DNA of 64,000 bases from Microbulbifer sp. THAF38 (lineage in GTDB: Bacteria; Pseudomonadota; Gammaproteobacteria; Pseudomonadales; Cellvibrionaceae). Positions 49,169 through 58,374 of the stretch are shown piece by piece. Position 1 is the stretch's first letter. Each line of letters begins with the position of its first letter. The notes under the pieces are model-generated. The model searched no databases. It saw only the letters and a list, made by a program, of their open reading frames with translations, and had not been told where the DNA came from. The stretch covers positions 1 through 64,000 of the forward strand of contig NZ_CP045369.1 of the NCBI RefSeq assembly GCF_009363535.1, in the 5' to 3' direction. The translations under genes were made by a program, and so were the position numbers.

Positions 49169-49998
49169 TGAAAAAGGTACTTGCAGCTATAGCCGTGCTC
49201 GCCATCACAATTGTTGTTGGCTTGTACGGCTTGAATAACTATCGAAAAACTCAAAAACAACAGCTGGAGATGACCTCACACCTTCTGGCTAGCTGTGTTA
49301 ACCAGGGAATTCTCAGTCTCTTTCAACTACAGGCAAATGACTGGAGGAAAAATCCAGAATTTTATTTACAACAACAGCGTGCACTGAATGAGGCTGTTGA
49401 GGCATTGCCACAGAAAATCTTAGATGGAAAACCCTTCAAAGAGTGGAAGTATGCTGTTGATATTTGTGACAAGTTGACAAGAAATAGCAATTTACAACAT
49501 ATCACAATATTCAGGCCTCTTACTGATCTCGCTTCATTTGAGATGTCAGATGCCGCAACTTTTAAAAACCGTAAATCACTTAGAAAACGTAAGAAAACTA
49601 TTGGCGCTTTAAGAGAGTCTGCACAGGCTGCAGATAGATACTTGAAAGATTTACGTAGCGATATCAATACTCAGGTGCAAACTTATGGTTTCTCTGCTGA
49701 GGAAAAAGCGTTCATTCAAAAGCAAATAAATACAGAAATTCTGGACTATTATCAACAGGGTAATTTTTCCCTAAATTCTGTGAATGTTTACCTGGAAAGG
49801 CTCTCCACCTTTTATAAGTTAATGGCTGAAAATCCTAAGGCCTACACGGTTCGTAGTGGAAGCTTATATTTTTATAATCCTGAATTGAGGGGTAAGGTTG
49901 AAGGGTTGAATCGAGTGATTTTGCAGGGAGAAAATGCTTTTTTTGCCAACTATACACAGATTTTAGTTAGGAAGCAGATATCAAGTCCGGGGCTCTGA
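49168..49998 (+). CDS. Unknown membrane-anchored helical protein
   Basis: I do not recognise this 276-residue protein. It begins with GTG, overlapping the yheV-like stop by one base. A single hydrophobic segment (about residues 4-24) is a signal or anchor; the rest is helical and rich in Lys, Gln and Asn, with basic stretch NRKSLRKRKKT at about 135 and a predicted coiled-coil character. It would face the periplasm. The gene is clearly more AT-rich than prlC, so it may be a recent arrival behind the conserved pair. Confidence 0.6.
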   Translation: MKKVLAAIAVLAITIVVGLYGLNNYRKTQKQQLEMTSHLLASCVNQGILSLFQLQANDWRKNPEFYLQQQRALNEAVEALPQKILDGKPFKEWKYAVDICDKLTRNSNLQHITIFRPLTDLASFEMSDAATFKNRKSLRKRKKTIGALRESAQAADRYLKDLRSDINTQVQTYGFSAEEKAFIQKQINTEILDYYQQGNFSLNSVNVYLERLSTFYKLMAENPKAYTVRSGSLYFYNPELRGKVEGLNRVILQGENAFFANYTQILVRKQISSPGL

Positions 49999-50332
49999 AA
50001 AATGGTGAGCGGGTATTAATACATTGTTATGCCCGCTCAGTATCAACCATCCTGAGATTATTATTTTTATCTTTCGGAATTTATCATTTTGATTTATTGA
50101 GAACACGTTAAAAACTCTTTTAGCAATAATTGACCCTAAAGTTAGATAATAGTGATTTTATCTGGGTTTTCGTTTATTTATAAAAAGTATTTCCCCTATA
50201 GTAGGCCAAGCTGGATATCTTTTAATAAGTCTTAGTACAGCAATGAAGTCTCTGGATACTATCTTTTATAGGCTTACAGGTATGGGTACAATTTTTGGTG
50301 CTCCCTAAGTTTCTTGCACAGTGAGCGATAAA
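49999..50332. other. AT-rich intergenic region between convergent genes
   Basis: 334 bases with no supported gene. An 8-bp inverted repeat TGAGCGGG (50006-50013) and CCCGCTCA (50032-50039) with an 18-base loop may end the rightward transcript but lacks a T-run. Nothing else is seen. Confidence 0.4.
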
Positions 50333-51763
50333 TCATTTGGTTATCCAGAAATCGTTTATAGTGTAGTAGCGATAATAAAAAATAAGTCCCAAGGATCGTG
50401 CAATAATCCACAAAAATAGGCTGAACCATATGCCATGGTTACCCCAGTCTTGGGTCAACCACCAACTGGGAAAAAATATCAGTATCGTGGCAATAAACAT
50501 AGTATCGCGCATTTGGCGGCTTTTCCCTGCCCCAATGAATACACCATCGAGTTGGTAGCTCCATACAGCCAATAGTGGCAGGGCGCATAACCACCAGTAG
50601 ATTTTATTGATCTCTAAGATAACCTTAGGAAGATCAGTAAACAGTTTGATAATGATAGGCTTGCCTGTTATCAACAATAAGGTAAGAAGAGCTGCGCTCC
50701 CCAATGCCCAGATTCCGGCTGCATAAACTGTTTCTTGAAATAGTTTGTTAGATTTTTTCCCTATAGATTCACCCACTAATGCTTCGGTGGCATGGGCAAA
50801 GCCATCCAATGCATAAGAGGTCATCATCAGCAGTTGCAATAATATGGCATTTGCGGCCAGCACAGAGTCCCCTTGTGCGGCCCCCTGGGCAGTAAAGAAC
50901 GTTAGGGTCAATAGCAGTAAGCAAGTGCGAATAAATAAATCGGTATTGATATGAAGCAACTCGAGCCATGGCTTCCAATCCACCCATGGCTGAAAATGTG
51001 GGGCGCGTATGTGAGTGACAATGTCCTGCCAAATCGTGTTATTCACGCGAGTTAGTAGGAATAAACCCATCACGAGTGCAAAGAAATCTGCACAGACCGT
51101 GGCTATCGCTGCGCCTTTCGCTCCAAGTCCAAAACCTAGAATAAAGAGAAAATCCAAACCAATATTTAACAGGTTGGCTACAAGCAAAATATATAAGGGA
51201 GCTCGACTATCCTGCCGGCCAATAAAAAAGCCAAGTAAGGCAAAATTCACCAAAGCTACTGGAGCACTGATTAGGCGAATTTGTAAATAAGCCGTTGCAT
51301 GAGGGCTGGCATCGCTACTGGCATTCATCCAGTTGACAATGTGACCTATAAAGGGATAGGCCATCAGTTGGAGCAGGACTCCTAGGGCTAATGCCAATGT
51401 CAAAGCACGTAATAACCATTCAATACCACCATCCTGACTGCGGGCCACAATTCCCGTAGTGCCCATACGTAGAAAGCCAAAGGCCCAGAGGAGCATCGAC
51501 ATTACACTTGCGCCAATGGCGACTCCAGAGAGATATTCTGCTGAAGAGAGATGACCGAGAATGGCGGTATCAACAGCCCCCAATAATGGCACTGAAATAT
51601 TGCTGAGGATCATAGGCCAAGCAAGATTCCAGACTCTTCCCAGATTTTTTTGCTCGACATGTAGGTAATTCATAGGGTTACTTAATAGGTTTAATCGCGA
51701 AGAGACTTCAAGTGGGGTTGAGGTATATTGCTTTTTCTGTTGCCAGGTAAAGTAAAAAGCCAT
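50333..51763 (-). CDS. MATE family efflux transporter (DinF-like)
   Basis: Inner-membrane multidrug/toxin exporter driven by sodium or protons. About 12 hydrophobic segments and the start NLAWPMILSNISVPLLGAVDTAILGHLS are typical of the DinF branch of MATE proteins. The frame gives 476 residues from 51763; the ATG at 51670 (MNYLHVEQKN, 445 residues) matches the usual family start better, but neither has a clear ribosome site. Substrate cannot be told. Confidence 0.9.
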   Translation of the reverse strand: MAFYFTWQQKKQYTSTPLEVSSRLNLLSNPMNYLHVEQKNLGRVWNLAWPMILSNISVPLLGAVDTAILGHLSSAEYLSGVAIGASVMSMLLWAFGFLRMGTTGIVARSQDGGIEWLLRALTLALALGVLLQLMAYPFIGHIVNWMNASSDASPHATAYLQIRLISAPVALVNFALLGFFIGRQDSRAPLYILLVANLLNIGLDFLFILGFGLGAKGAAIATVCADFFALVMGLFLLTRVNNTIWQDIVTHIRAPHFQPWVDWKPWLELLHINTDLFIRTCLLLLTLTFFTAQGAAQGDSVLAANAILLQLLMMTSYALDGFAHATEALVGESIGKKSNKLFQETVYAAGIWALGSAALLTLLLITGKPIIIKLFTDLPKVILEINKIYWWLCALPLLAVWSYQLDGVFIGAGKSRQMRDTMFIATILIFFPSWWLTQDWGNHGIWFSLFLWIIARSLGLIFYYRYYTINDFWITK

Positions 51764-52460
51764 ACATCGAGTGACGAACCCGATTGTTAAATCCGATAAG
51801 CTAATAGGTTATGCATCTTTTGGCGCAAACTTCATTTGTCACTAAGCTGTCGATTATACCTTATTGTTCAATTACCTGATTGATGAAGAGGCTGATGCGC
51901 TAGTTGGGTTCGATTGGATCCAATTAGGGTAAGAAAATTTTCAGGGGTGAAAAACCTCATTGAGACACTGCACTATTAATCTCCTTTACATAATTTAATC
52001 GTATCGCTACAAAAAACCTGACGTAACACCAGGCTAGGAGAAACATCATTCAATATTGGTTAAATATATTTGAAATTTCCTATGAACTAAGCCTAGCTGA
52101 GCATAATTTATCGCTATATAGCATGATTGACTTTTTATCGTCAGTATGTTCCTGTTGTACCTGCAGTAGTTGCGACAAATAAAGAAACACAGGTTGTTGG
52201 TTGTACCTTCCGGGCGTCGACATCTGAAGTAAAAATTTTTTTACTAAAAATAACGAGTTGCACTGACGGCAGTATTGCGGGGAAACCTCCTCGCCCAGTG
52301 TATGTAGTCTTGTGATACTACAGTATGTCCACAAATTTCGAGTGGAATTCACCCTGAAACAGTAAGCACACAGGGCAATTTCAGTTATCCGTGAAGGCCG
52401 GCGGCCAAAATAAAATTCGGGGTTCCCATGGAAACCCGCAACCACGGAGATCTGTAGGCG
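51764..52460. other. 697-base region upstream of the cytochrome oxidase operon
   Basis: No conserved gene is seen. The stretch must hold the promoter of coxB and that of the leftward MATE gene. A short Cys-rich ORF lies at 52123-52182 (separate entry). Longer open frames on both strands at 52080-52445 have no recognisable protein features. A short inverted repeat CCTG...CAGG is at about 52017-52033. Confidence 0.45.
52123..52182 (+). CDS. Candidate Cys-rich leader peptide upstream of coxB
   Basis: An ATG frame of 19 codons, MIDFLSSVCSCCTCSSCDK, then TAA, has five Cys among its last eleven residues. It is 280 bases upstream of the copper-containing oxidase operon, where a Cys-rich leader could sense copper. 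No ribosome site is evident, and a chance ORF is quite possible. Confidence 0.2.
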   Translation: MIDFLSSVCSCCTCSSCDK

Positions 52461-53606
52461 ATGTTGAGAGGCTTTGATCGGCTGTTCGCCTTGCTAGCCG
52501 CTTCGCTATCCGTCCAGTCCGTACTGGCGGAAGAGCAGGCTGTTGAGCGCTGGGGGGTCAATATGCCCAAAGGGGTGACGGAAGTTGCCCAAACCACCTA
52601 TGAATTGCACATGCTGATTTTTTGGATCTGTGTAGCTATTGGTGTCCTTGTATTTGGTGTCATGTTTTACAGTATGTGGCGCCATCGTAAAAGCAAGGGC
52701 TACAAAGCTGCCCAGTTTCATGAAAGCACAGCTGTGGAATTAGTGTGGACAATAATTCCCACCGTTATCTTGATCCTCATGGCTATTCCTGCAAGTAAAA
52801 CCCTTTATGATATTTACGATACTGATAAAGCAGATCTGGATATCATGATTACTGGGTATCAGTGGAAGTGGAAATATGACTATATCGGATCTGATGTTAC
52901 TTTTTTTTCAAACCTCTCCACCCCGCGTTCACAAATAAATAACGAACAACCCAAAAATCCTAACTACCTATTGGAAGTGGATGAGCCCTTGGTTGTTCCT
53001 ATCAAGAAAAAAATCCGTTTTTTAATTACCGCAAATGATGTTATTCATGCATGGTGGGTGCCTGATCTCGCAGTAAAAAAAGATGCCATCCCAGGTTTTA
53101 TTAATGAATCCTGGACCCGCATTGAGGAGCCGGGAATCTATCGGGGGCAGTGTGCTGAACTCTGTGGTAAGGATCACGGCTTTATGCCGATTGTGGTAAA
53201 GGCAGTTCCTCAAGAGGAGTACAATGCATGGCTCGATGGACGTGTGGCCACAGCTATAAAAATGCGTGAGCTCACAGGAAAGACTTTTACTTTCGATGAA
53301 CTTTTTGCTCAGGGCGAAAAAGTTTATAACAGCATGTGTGCGGCTTGCCACCAACCAAATGGGAAGGGTGTCCCTGGTGTGTTTCCGGCAATTGCTGGCT
53401 CAAAAATTGCGACAGGCCCACTGAATAGCCATCTCGACATAGTCATTGATGGATCTCAGGTAAATCCCGCCATGCAGGCATTCGGTGAACAGTTATCTGA
53501 GGTGGATATTGCTGCGGTGATCACTTATCAACGCAATGCCTTCGGTAATGAAATGGGCGATACGGTTCAGCCCGTTGATATCCTTAACTTCAAGAATAAG
53601 CAGTAA
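52461..53606 (+). CDS. coxB: Cytochrome c oxidase subunit II with fused cytochrome c domain
   Basis: Receives electrons from cytochrome c and passes them through the CuA centre to subunit I. The 381 residues hold a signal peptide, two membrane helices (about 48-68 and 93-113), the CuA domain with H196 (VIHAWW), C231, E233, C235, H239 and M242 (GQCAELCGKDHGFM), and a C-terminal cytochrome c domain with C293-A-A-C-H297 and a late Met ligand. The fused heme c makes it a caa3-like enzyme. Start has a weak upstream GTAGG. Confidence 0.97.
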   Translation: MLRGFDRLFALLAASLSVQSVLAEEQAVERWGVNMPKGVTEVAQTTYELHMLIFWICVAIGVLVFGVMFYSMWRHRKSKGYKAAQFHESTAVELVWTIIPTVILILMAIPASKTLYDIYDTDKADLDIMITGYQWKWKYDYIGSDVTFFSNLSTPRSQINNEQPKNPNYLLEVDEPLVVPIKKKIRFLITANDVIHAWWVPDLAVKKDAIPGFINESWTRIEEPGIYRGQCAELCGKDHGFMPIVVKAVPQEEYNAWLDGRVATAIKMRELTGKTFTFDELFAQGEKVYNSMCAACHQPNGKGVPGVFPAIAGSKIATGPLNSHLDIVIDGSQVNPAMQAFGEQLSEVDIAAVITYQRNAFGNEMGDTVQPVDILNFKNKQ

Positions 53607-53624
53607 CTGCTAGGGGATTTTAAC

Positions 53625-55175
53625 ATGGCACACGGACCTCAATCTGGCCTAAAACGCTGGCTGTATACAACAAATCACAAGGACATCGGTACCCTATACC
53701 TGTGGTTTAGTTTTGCAATGTTCTTCCTGGGCGGATGCATGGCACTCATTATTCGTGCCGAACTCTTTGAACCAGGATTACAGATAGTACAGCCAGAATT
53801 CTTTAATCAAATGACGACCATGCATGGGTTAATCATGGTCTTTGGCGCAGTAATGCCAGCATTCGTGGGGCTGGCCAACTGGATGATACCGATGATGATC
53901 GGTGCACCAGATATGGCACTACCCAGAATGAATAACTGGAGTTTTTGGATATTACCTTTTGGCTTTGCGATGTTGGCATCGACTCTCTTTATGGAAGGTG
54001 GAGCTCCAAACTTTGGTTGGACATTTTACGCCCCATTGTCGACTGAATATGCCCCTCCGAGTGTTACTTTTTTTATATTTTCCATTCACATCCTGGGAGC
54101 ATCCTCAATTATGGGAGCGATTAATATCATCGCCACCATTCTGAACATGCGCGCTCCAGGCATGACATTAATGAAGATGCCACTCTTTGTCTGGACCTGG
54201 TTGATAACAGCCTACCTTCTGATTGCAGTGATGCCAGTACTAGCCGGCGTGGTAACAATGATGTTAATGGATATTCATTTTGGTACCAGCTTTTTTAGTG
54301 CTGCGGGCGGCGGTGACCCAGTATTGTTCCAGCATGTTTTCTGGTTCTTTGGGCATCCTGAGGTTTACATCATGATTCTGCCGGCATTTGGTATTATTTC
54401 AGCAATTATTCCCACCTTTGCACGCAAGCCATTATTTGGTTATAGCTCTATGGTCTATGCAACGGCCGCTATTGCGTTCCTAAGCCTGATCGTGTGGGCC
54501 CACCATATGTTTACCGTGGGAATGCCGATTGCCGGTGAGCTTTTCTTTATGTATGCCACCATGCTGATTTCTGTACCTACCGGCGTAAAAATATTCAATT
54601 GGGTTTCCACAATGTTTCGTGGCTCAATGACATTTGAAACTCCCATGCTGTTCGCAATAGCTTTTATCATTCTCTTCGCCATTGGCGGCTTCTCAGGTTT
54701 GATGTTGGCCATTGCTCCGGCGGATTTCCAATATCATGATACCTACTTTGTGGTTGCGCATTTCCATTATGTGTTGGTTCCTGGGGCAATTTTCTCCATT
54801 ACTGCGGCAGTTTATTACTGGTTACCCAAATGGACCGGGAATATGTACAACGAAACCATGGGGAAAGTGCACTTCTGGCTGGCTTTTATCGGTCTGAATT
54901 TAACTTTCTTCCCCATGCATTTTGTTGGACTGGCTGGCATGCCGAGAAGAATTCCTGATTACGCTTTGCAGTTTGCCGACTTCAATCAGATGGCAAGCAT
55001 GGGGGCGTTTTTGTTCGGCGCCGCCCAAGTGGTATTCCTCTTCAATGTGGTACGCACGGTGATGGGGGGCAGGAAGGCAACTGAGCAGGTATGGGATAAT
55101 CCACAGGGATTGGAGTGGACAGTGCCATCACCGGCTCCATACCACACCTTTAGTACGCCTCCGGTTGTTCGTTAA
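53625..55175 (+). CDS. coxA: Cytochrome c oxidase subunit I
   Basis: Catalytic subunit with heme a, heme a3 and CuB; reduces oxygen to water and pumps protons. The 516 residues carry 12 membrane helices. Seen are the start RWLYTTNHKDIGTLYLWFS, the heme a ligand in TTMHGLIMVFG, the CuB His and cross-linked Tyr in FGHPEVYIMILPAFG, the CuB pair in WAHHMFTVG and the heme ligands in DTYFVVAHFHYV. Together with heme A synthesis genes this is an aa3-type oxidase. Confidence 0.98.
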   Translation: MAHGPQSGLKRWLYTTNHKDIGTLYLWFSFAMFFLGGCMALIIRAELFEPGLQIVQPEFFNQMTTMHGLIMVFGAVMPAFVGLANWMIPMMIGAPDMALPRMNNWSFWILPFGFAMLASTLFMEGGAPNFGWTFYAPLSTEYAPPSVTFFIFSIHILGASSIMGAINIIATILNMRAPGMTLMKMPLFVWTWLITAYLLIAVMPVLAGVVTMMLMDIHFGTSFFSAAGGGDPVLFQHVFWFFGHPEVYIMILPAFGIISAIIPTFARKPLFGYSSMVYATAAIAFLSLIVWAHHMFTVGMPIAGELFFMYATMLISVPTGVKIFNWVSTMFRGSMTFETPMLFAIAFIILFAIGGFSGLMLAIAPADFQYHDTYFVVAHFHYVLVPGAIFSITAAVYYWLPKWTGNMYNETMGKVHFWLAFIGLNLTFFPMHFVGLAGMPRRIPDYALQFADFNQMASMGAFLFGAAQVVFLFNVVRTVMGGRKATEQVWDNPQGLEWTVPSPAPYHTFSTPPVVR

Positions 55176-55193
55176 TTTCTGGTTGAAACACTG

Positions 55194-55766
55194 ATGAAAT
55201 TAAGCGAAAACACAAAAGTTTCTGCAAAATTGCTGGCGCTCGCCGCCAGCATGTTGGTATTCGCTATATTTGTAATGCCACCACTCTACGATGCTTTTTG
55301 TGAAATTACCGGTCTCAACGGTAAAACTGGTGGGCGTTATGAAGCTGTCCCCGCAGCTATTGATACCAGCAGATCGATCACTGTTCAGTTTGTTGCGAGT
55401 AATAACGACAATATGCCCTGGAGGTTCTCTCCCAGTGTAATGTCAGTTGAAGTCCATCCTGGTGAGGTCATGGATACCGTATTTCTTGCATTTAATCCTA
55501 CAGCAAGAGATATGGTTGGCCAGGCGATTCCAAGTTTGGTTCCCTTCAAGGCTGCTGAATATTTTCATAAAACAGAGTGTTTTTGCTTCAATCAACAAAT
55601 CTTAAAAGCGGGAGAAGAGGCAGAGTTGCCATTGCGATTTATTGTTGATCCAGAGATACCAAGCAGTGTAAATACCATAACCCTTTCCTACACGCTGTTC
55701 GATGTTACGGAAAGAATTTCTAAAAATACCGATAAGAATAAAGCCGTATCTGCGCGAGAGGGATAA
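55194..55766 (+). CDS. ctaG: Cytochrome c oxidase assembly protein CtaG/Cox11
   Basis: Delivers copper to the CuB site of subunit I. One N-terminal membrane helix is followed by a periplasmic immunoglobulin-like domain with the copper motif C-F-C-F in HKTECFCFNQQ, the family's signature. The 190 residues fit. It lies between coxA and coxC, the usual order in proteobacteria. Confidence 0.96.
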   Translation: MKLSENTKVSAKLLALAASMLVFAIFVMPPLYDAFCEITGLNGKTGGRYEAVPAAIDTSRSITVQFVASNNDNMPWRFSPSVMSVEVHPGEVMDTVFLAFNPTARDMVGQAIPSLVPFKAAEYFHKTECFCFNQQILKAGEEAELPLRFIVDPEIPSSVNTITLSYTLFDVTERISKNTDKNKAVSAREG

Positions 55767-55772
55767 AAAATT

Positions 55773-56663
55773 ATGGCTAGTGAAAGCAGTTATTATGTTC
55801 CAGAGCAATCTAAGCTGCCGATATTTGCCACCATCGGTTTGTTTTTAATTGCCTTTGGGGCGGCAAATTGGATTAATGGCGGAAGTTCCTATATTTTCTT
55901 TACCGGTGCTCTAGCCTTGGCAGCCGTTTTATGGTTTTGGTTTGCTGCGGTGATTAGGGAAAATATGGCAGGACTAAATAGTGAACAATTGAAGCGTTCA
56001 TATGTCTGGGGAATGGGGTGGTTTATTTTCTCAGAAGTTATGTTTTTTGCCGCATTTTTTGGAGCCCTCTATTACATAAGGAATTTCTCCGTGCCTTGGT
56101 TGGCAGGCGAAGGTGAAAGGGGAATATCCAATATGCTATGGGAGGGATTCGAGAATACTTGGCCTCTCTATGTAACACCAGATGCGGCAGCACATGGGGA
56201 TACGGCCAAATTTATTGGCCCCAAAGATGTTATTGATCCATGGCACTTGCCCCTGTGGAATACGATAATTTTATTATCTTCCAGCGTTACCGTGCATTTT
56301 GCCCATGTTTATCTGAAAAAAGGTGAACGTGGAAAATTCAATCTTTGGCTGGGAGGAACCGTTCTTCTAGGTTTCATATTCCTATACCTCCAGGCGCAAG
56401 AATACTATGAAGCCTATCAGCACCTTGGTCTCACCTTAGAGTCAGGTATTTATGGTACAACATTTTTTATGTTGACTGGTTTTCATGGGGCGCATGTAAC
56501 TCTTGGAACGATAATGCTACTCATTATGTTGCTACGTTCTGTGATCGCACATCATTTTAAGCCAAACGATCATTTTGGTTTCGAGGCTGCAAGTTGGTAC
56601 TGGCACTTCGTAGATGTTGTCTGGGTTGGGTTATTTATTTTTGTATATGTCTTAGGCGCCTAA
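55773..56663 (+). CDS. coxC: Cytochrome c oxidase subunit III
   Basis: Integral subunit without metal centres that stabilises the oxidase. The 296 residues show seven membrane helices and the typical GMGWFIFSEVMFFAAFFGAL and FMLTGFHGAHVTLGT (the conserved FxxTGFHGxHV). The C-terminal WYWHFVDVVWVGLFIFVYV is diagnostic. Confidence 0.97.
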   Translation: MASESSYYVPEQSKLPIFATIGLFLIAFGAANWINGGSSYIFFTGALALAAVLWFWFAAVIRENMAGLNSEQLKRSYVWGMGWFIFSEVMFFAAFFGALYYIRNFSVPWLAGEGERGISNMLWEGFENTWPLYVTPDAAAHGDTAKFIGPKDVIDPWHLPLWNTIILLSSSVTVHFAHVYLKKGERGKFNLWLGGTVLLGFIFLYLQAQEYYEAYQHLGLTLESGIYGTTFFMLTGFHGAHVTLGTIMLLIMLLRSVIAHHFKPNDHFGFEAASWYWHFVDVVWVGLFIFVYVLGA

Positions 56664-56681
56664 TCTGTAACCAGATCAAAA

Positions 56682-56711
56682 ACGCCCCAAGATGCAGTCA
56701 CTTTGGGGCGT
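56682..56711. terminator. Hairpin after coxC
   Basis: Stem ACGCCCCAA (56682-56690) and TTGGGGCGT (56703-56711) with a 12-base loop between coxC and the convergent small gene. On the reverse strand it is followed by TTTTTGATC, so it acts best for the leftward gene. Confidence 0.7.
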
Positions 56712-56717
56712 ATGTAA

Positions 56718-56957
56718 CTAATATTTATCCGTCCATGGAGCGCTGTTGACCAAAATACCACTTTCAAATCCGTACCAAATTGCTAGTAAAAGAAGTGCTG
56801 CAAGTGAAATCCTAATACCTAGCGCATAGAGGGTACGTTTTGACTGAGGAGCGCCCATATCTCGCAATAGAAAAAATAAAGCACTGGAAAGGCTTATCAG
56901 TACCGCGAGAAATAGGATCACTATAACAATTTTGAGCCACATATAATTATTTTCCAT
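56718..56957 (-). CDS. DUF2909-like twin-transmembrane protein
   Basis: A 79-residue protein with two membrane helices (about 6-30 and 45-64) and a conserved-looking RDMGAPQSKRTLYALGIRIS loop. Small proteins of this kind (DUF2909) are found at this spot, antisense within cox clusters, in many gammaproteobacteria. The function is unknown. It runs opposite to all its neighbours, divergent from surf1. Confidence 0.8.
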   Translation of the reverse strand: MENNYMWLKIVIVILFLAVLISLSSALFFLLRDMGAPQSKRTLYALGIRISLAALLLLAIWYGFESGILVNSAPWTDKY

Positions 56958-56975
56958 TATTTTACGTAGTAGCGC

Positions 56976-57722
56976 ATGACAGTAGAGATACCATCAGTTT
57001 CTGCAGAAAATACCAGTGTATCACTGATTCGTAACTGGCCTATAACCTTGTTTTCAATAGGGCTAATGCCAGTTTTTGTGTTACTGGGTGCTTGGCAGCT
57101 TAATCGTGCTGAAACTAAGCAAATGATAAGCTTAGAAATAGATGCGAGAATGTCAGCTCAGCCAGTAAATCCAAAAAACGGAATTGAATTAAAGCGTTTC
57201 CTGCCGGTTAAATTAACTGGAAAATATTCCAGCAATTATTTCTTATTGGATAATCGCACCCGCCGAGGACAGGTAGGCTACGAGGTTCTGCAAATATTTA
57301 TCTCTGGTAATCAACGCTGGTTGGTAAATCGAGGTTGGATACCTCTCCCAGAAAGTAGGGCTATCACTCCAGAAGTTAGCTATCCCGATGATGCAACAAC
57401 AATTCTAGGATTTATATATCCAGTTGAATATTCAGAAAGTCTGTCTTCAAATGAAAAACTATTTCATCAAAGAATACAGGCTGTAAATAGGAAATTTACG
57501 GATAGTTTGGATTTAAGTTACAAAGCCTGGACTCTACGGCTCAGCGCAGATTCAGAATCATCTTTAGTAACTGATTGGAAGTTAATTAATAGTAATTCCG
57601 ATCGACACATAGCCTATGCAGTGCAATGGTTTGCTATGGCAGTAGCGTTATTTATTCTTTGGTTACTTACTGCAACCAATTTTACAAGATTATGTAGAAA
57701 TAGACAAAATAATAATACTTAG
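56976..57722 (+). CDS. SURF1-family oxidase assembly protein
   Basis: Membrane protein that helps heme a insertion into subunit I. The 248 residues have the two flanking membrane helices (about 20-40 and 215-235) and the family motifs LGAWQLNRAETK near the start and RGQVGYEVLQIF with WLVNRGWIPLP in the middle. It lies 4 bases before the next gene. Confidence 0.93.
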   Translation: MTVEIPSVSAENTSVSLIRNWPITLFSIGLMPVFVLLGAWQLNRAETKQMISLEIDARMSAQPVNPKNGIELKRFLPVKLTGKYSSNYFLLDNRTRRGQVGYEVLQIFISGNQRWLVNRGWIPLPESRAITPEVSYPDDATTILGFIYPVEYSESLSSNEKLFHQRIQAVNRKFTDSLDLSYKAWTLRLSADSESSLVTDWKLINSNSDRHIAYAVQWFAMAVALFILWLLTATNFTRLCRNRQNNNT

Positions 57723-57726
57723 GGGT

Positions 57727-58374
57727 ATGGTAATGGAAAATAGAGAAATTTCATCAGGCCTAGGGGATTCTAGGGAGAAAAAAAGTTTTTTTTCCTCAAA
57801 AAAGATACAGGGAATATCCATTATTGCCTCTGTATTGCTGCCAATGGTTGCAGCCTATATAGTTTTTTATACAGGATTGGGAGTGCCATCAGGAAAAGTT
57901 AATCAAGGTGAATTACTACAACCGCCGATTAACATTAAAGAATTAAAAGTATCTTCGTTTGGTAGTCAGGTTCCTTTGCTCGGGAATGATTCTCAAAAGT
58001 GGCGATATCTGATTCTAGATGGTTCAGATTGTAACGAAGCGTGTGAAAAACTCTTATACACCAGTCGGCAAGTACATATCCGTTTAGGTGAAAAAGCGAA
58101 TAGGGTAGAGAGATTTTTGATCACTGATGAGTCTATGACCCATGAGAAACAAAAAAAACTACAAATAGATCATCCTCGACTTAAAGTTTTGCGCTTGAAT
58201 GAAAGTAGCATGAATACTCTACAAGCATTAACGGCCCATCAAAATATCGATGAAACCAGAGCAATACTGATAGATCAGGATGGCTTTGCCATGATGGTTT
58301 ATGACAATCAACATAGCGGAAATCAGCTACTGAAAGATATCAAACGCTTATTGAAGTACTCCTATGAGAAATAA
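57727..58374 (+). CDS. SCO-like membrane-anchored protein in the cox cluster, unknown
   Basis: A 215-residue protein with one N-terminal membrane helix (about 33-55) and a periplasmic part of thioredoxin-like length. The segment GSDCNEACEKLLYTSRQVHIRLG contains C-x3-C in the same place and spacing as the copper site CPxxCP of SCO proteins, but the prolines and the later copper His are not evident. It is probably an oxidase-assembly factor, by position. Its stop overlaps the ctaA start by one base. Confidence 0.7.
   Translation: MVMENREISSGLGDSREKKSFFSSKKIQGISIIASVLLPMVAAYIVFYTGLGVPSGKVNQGELLQPPINIKELKVSSFGSQVPLLGNDSQKWRYLILDGSDCNEACEKLLYTSRQVHIRLGEKANRVERFLITDESMTHEKQKKLQIDHPRLKVLRLNESSMNTLQALTAHQNIDETRAILIDQDGFAMMVYDNQHSGNQLLKDIKRLLKYSYEK

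Noticed and set aside
50006-50039. Hairpin TGAGCGGG/CCCGCTCA as an intrinsic terminator
   Set aside because: The loop is 18 bases and no T-run follows; kept only as a note in the intergenic entry.
52080-52445. 121-residue reverse-strand frame upstream of coxB, with several Cys
   Set aside because: GTG start without ribosome site, no domain, and it would overlap the coxB promoter region.
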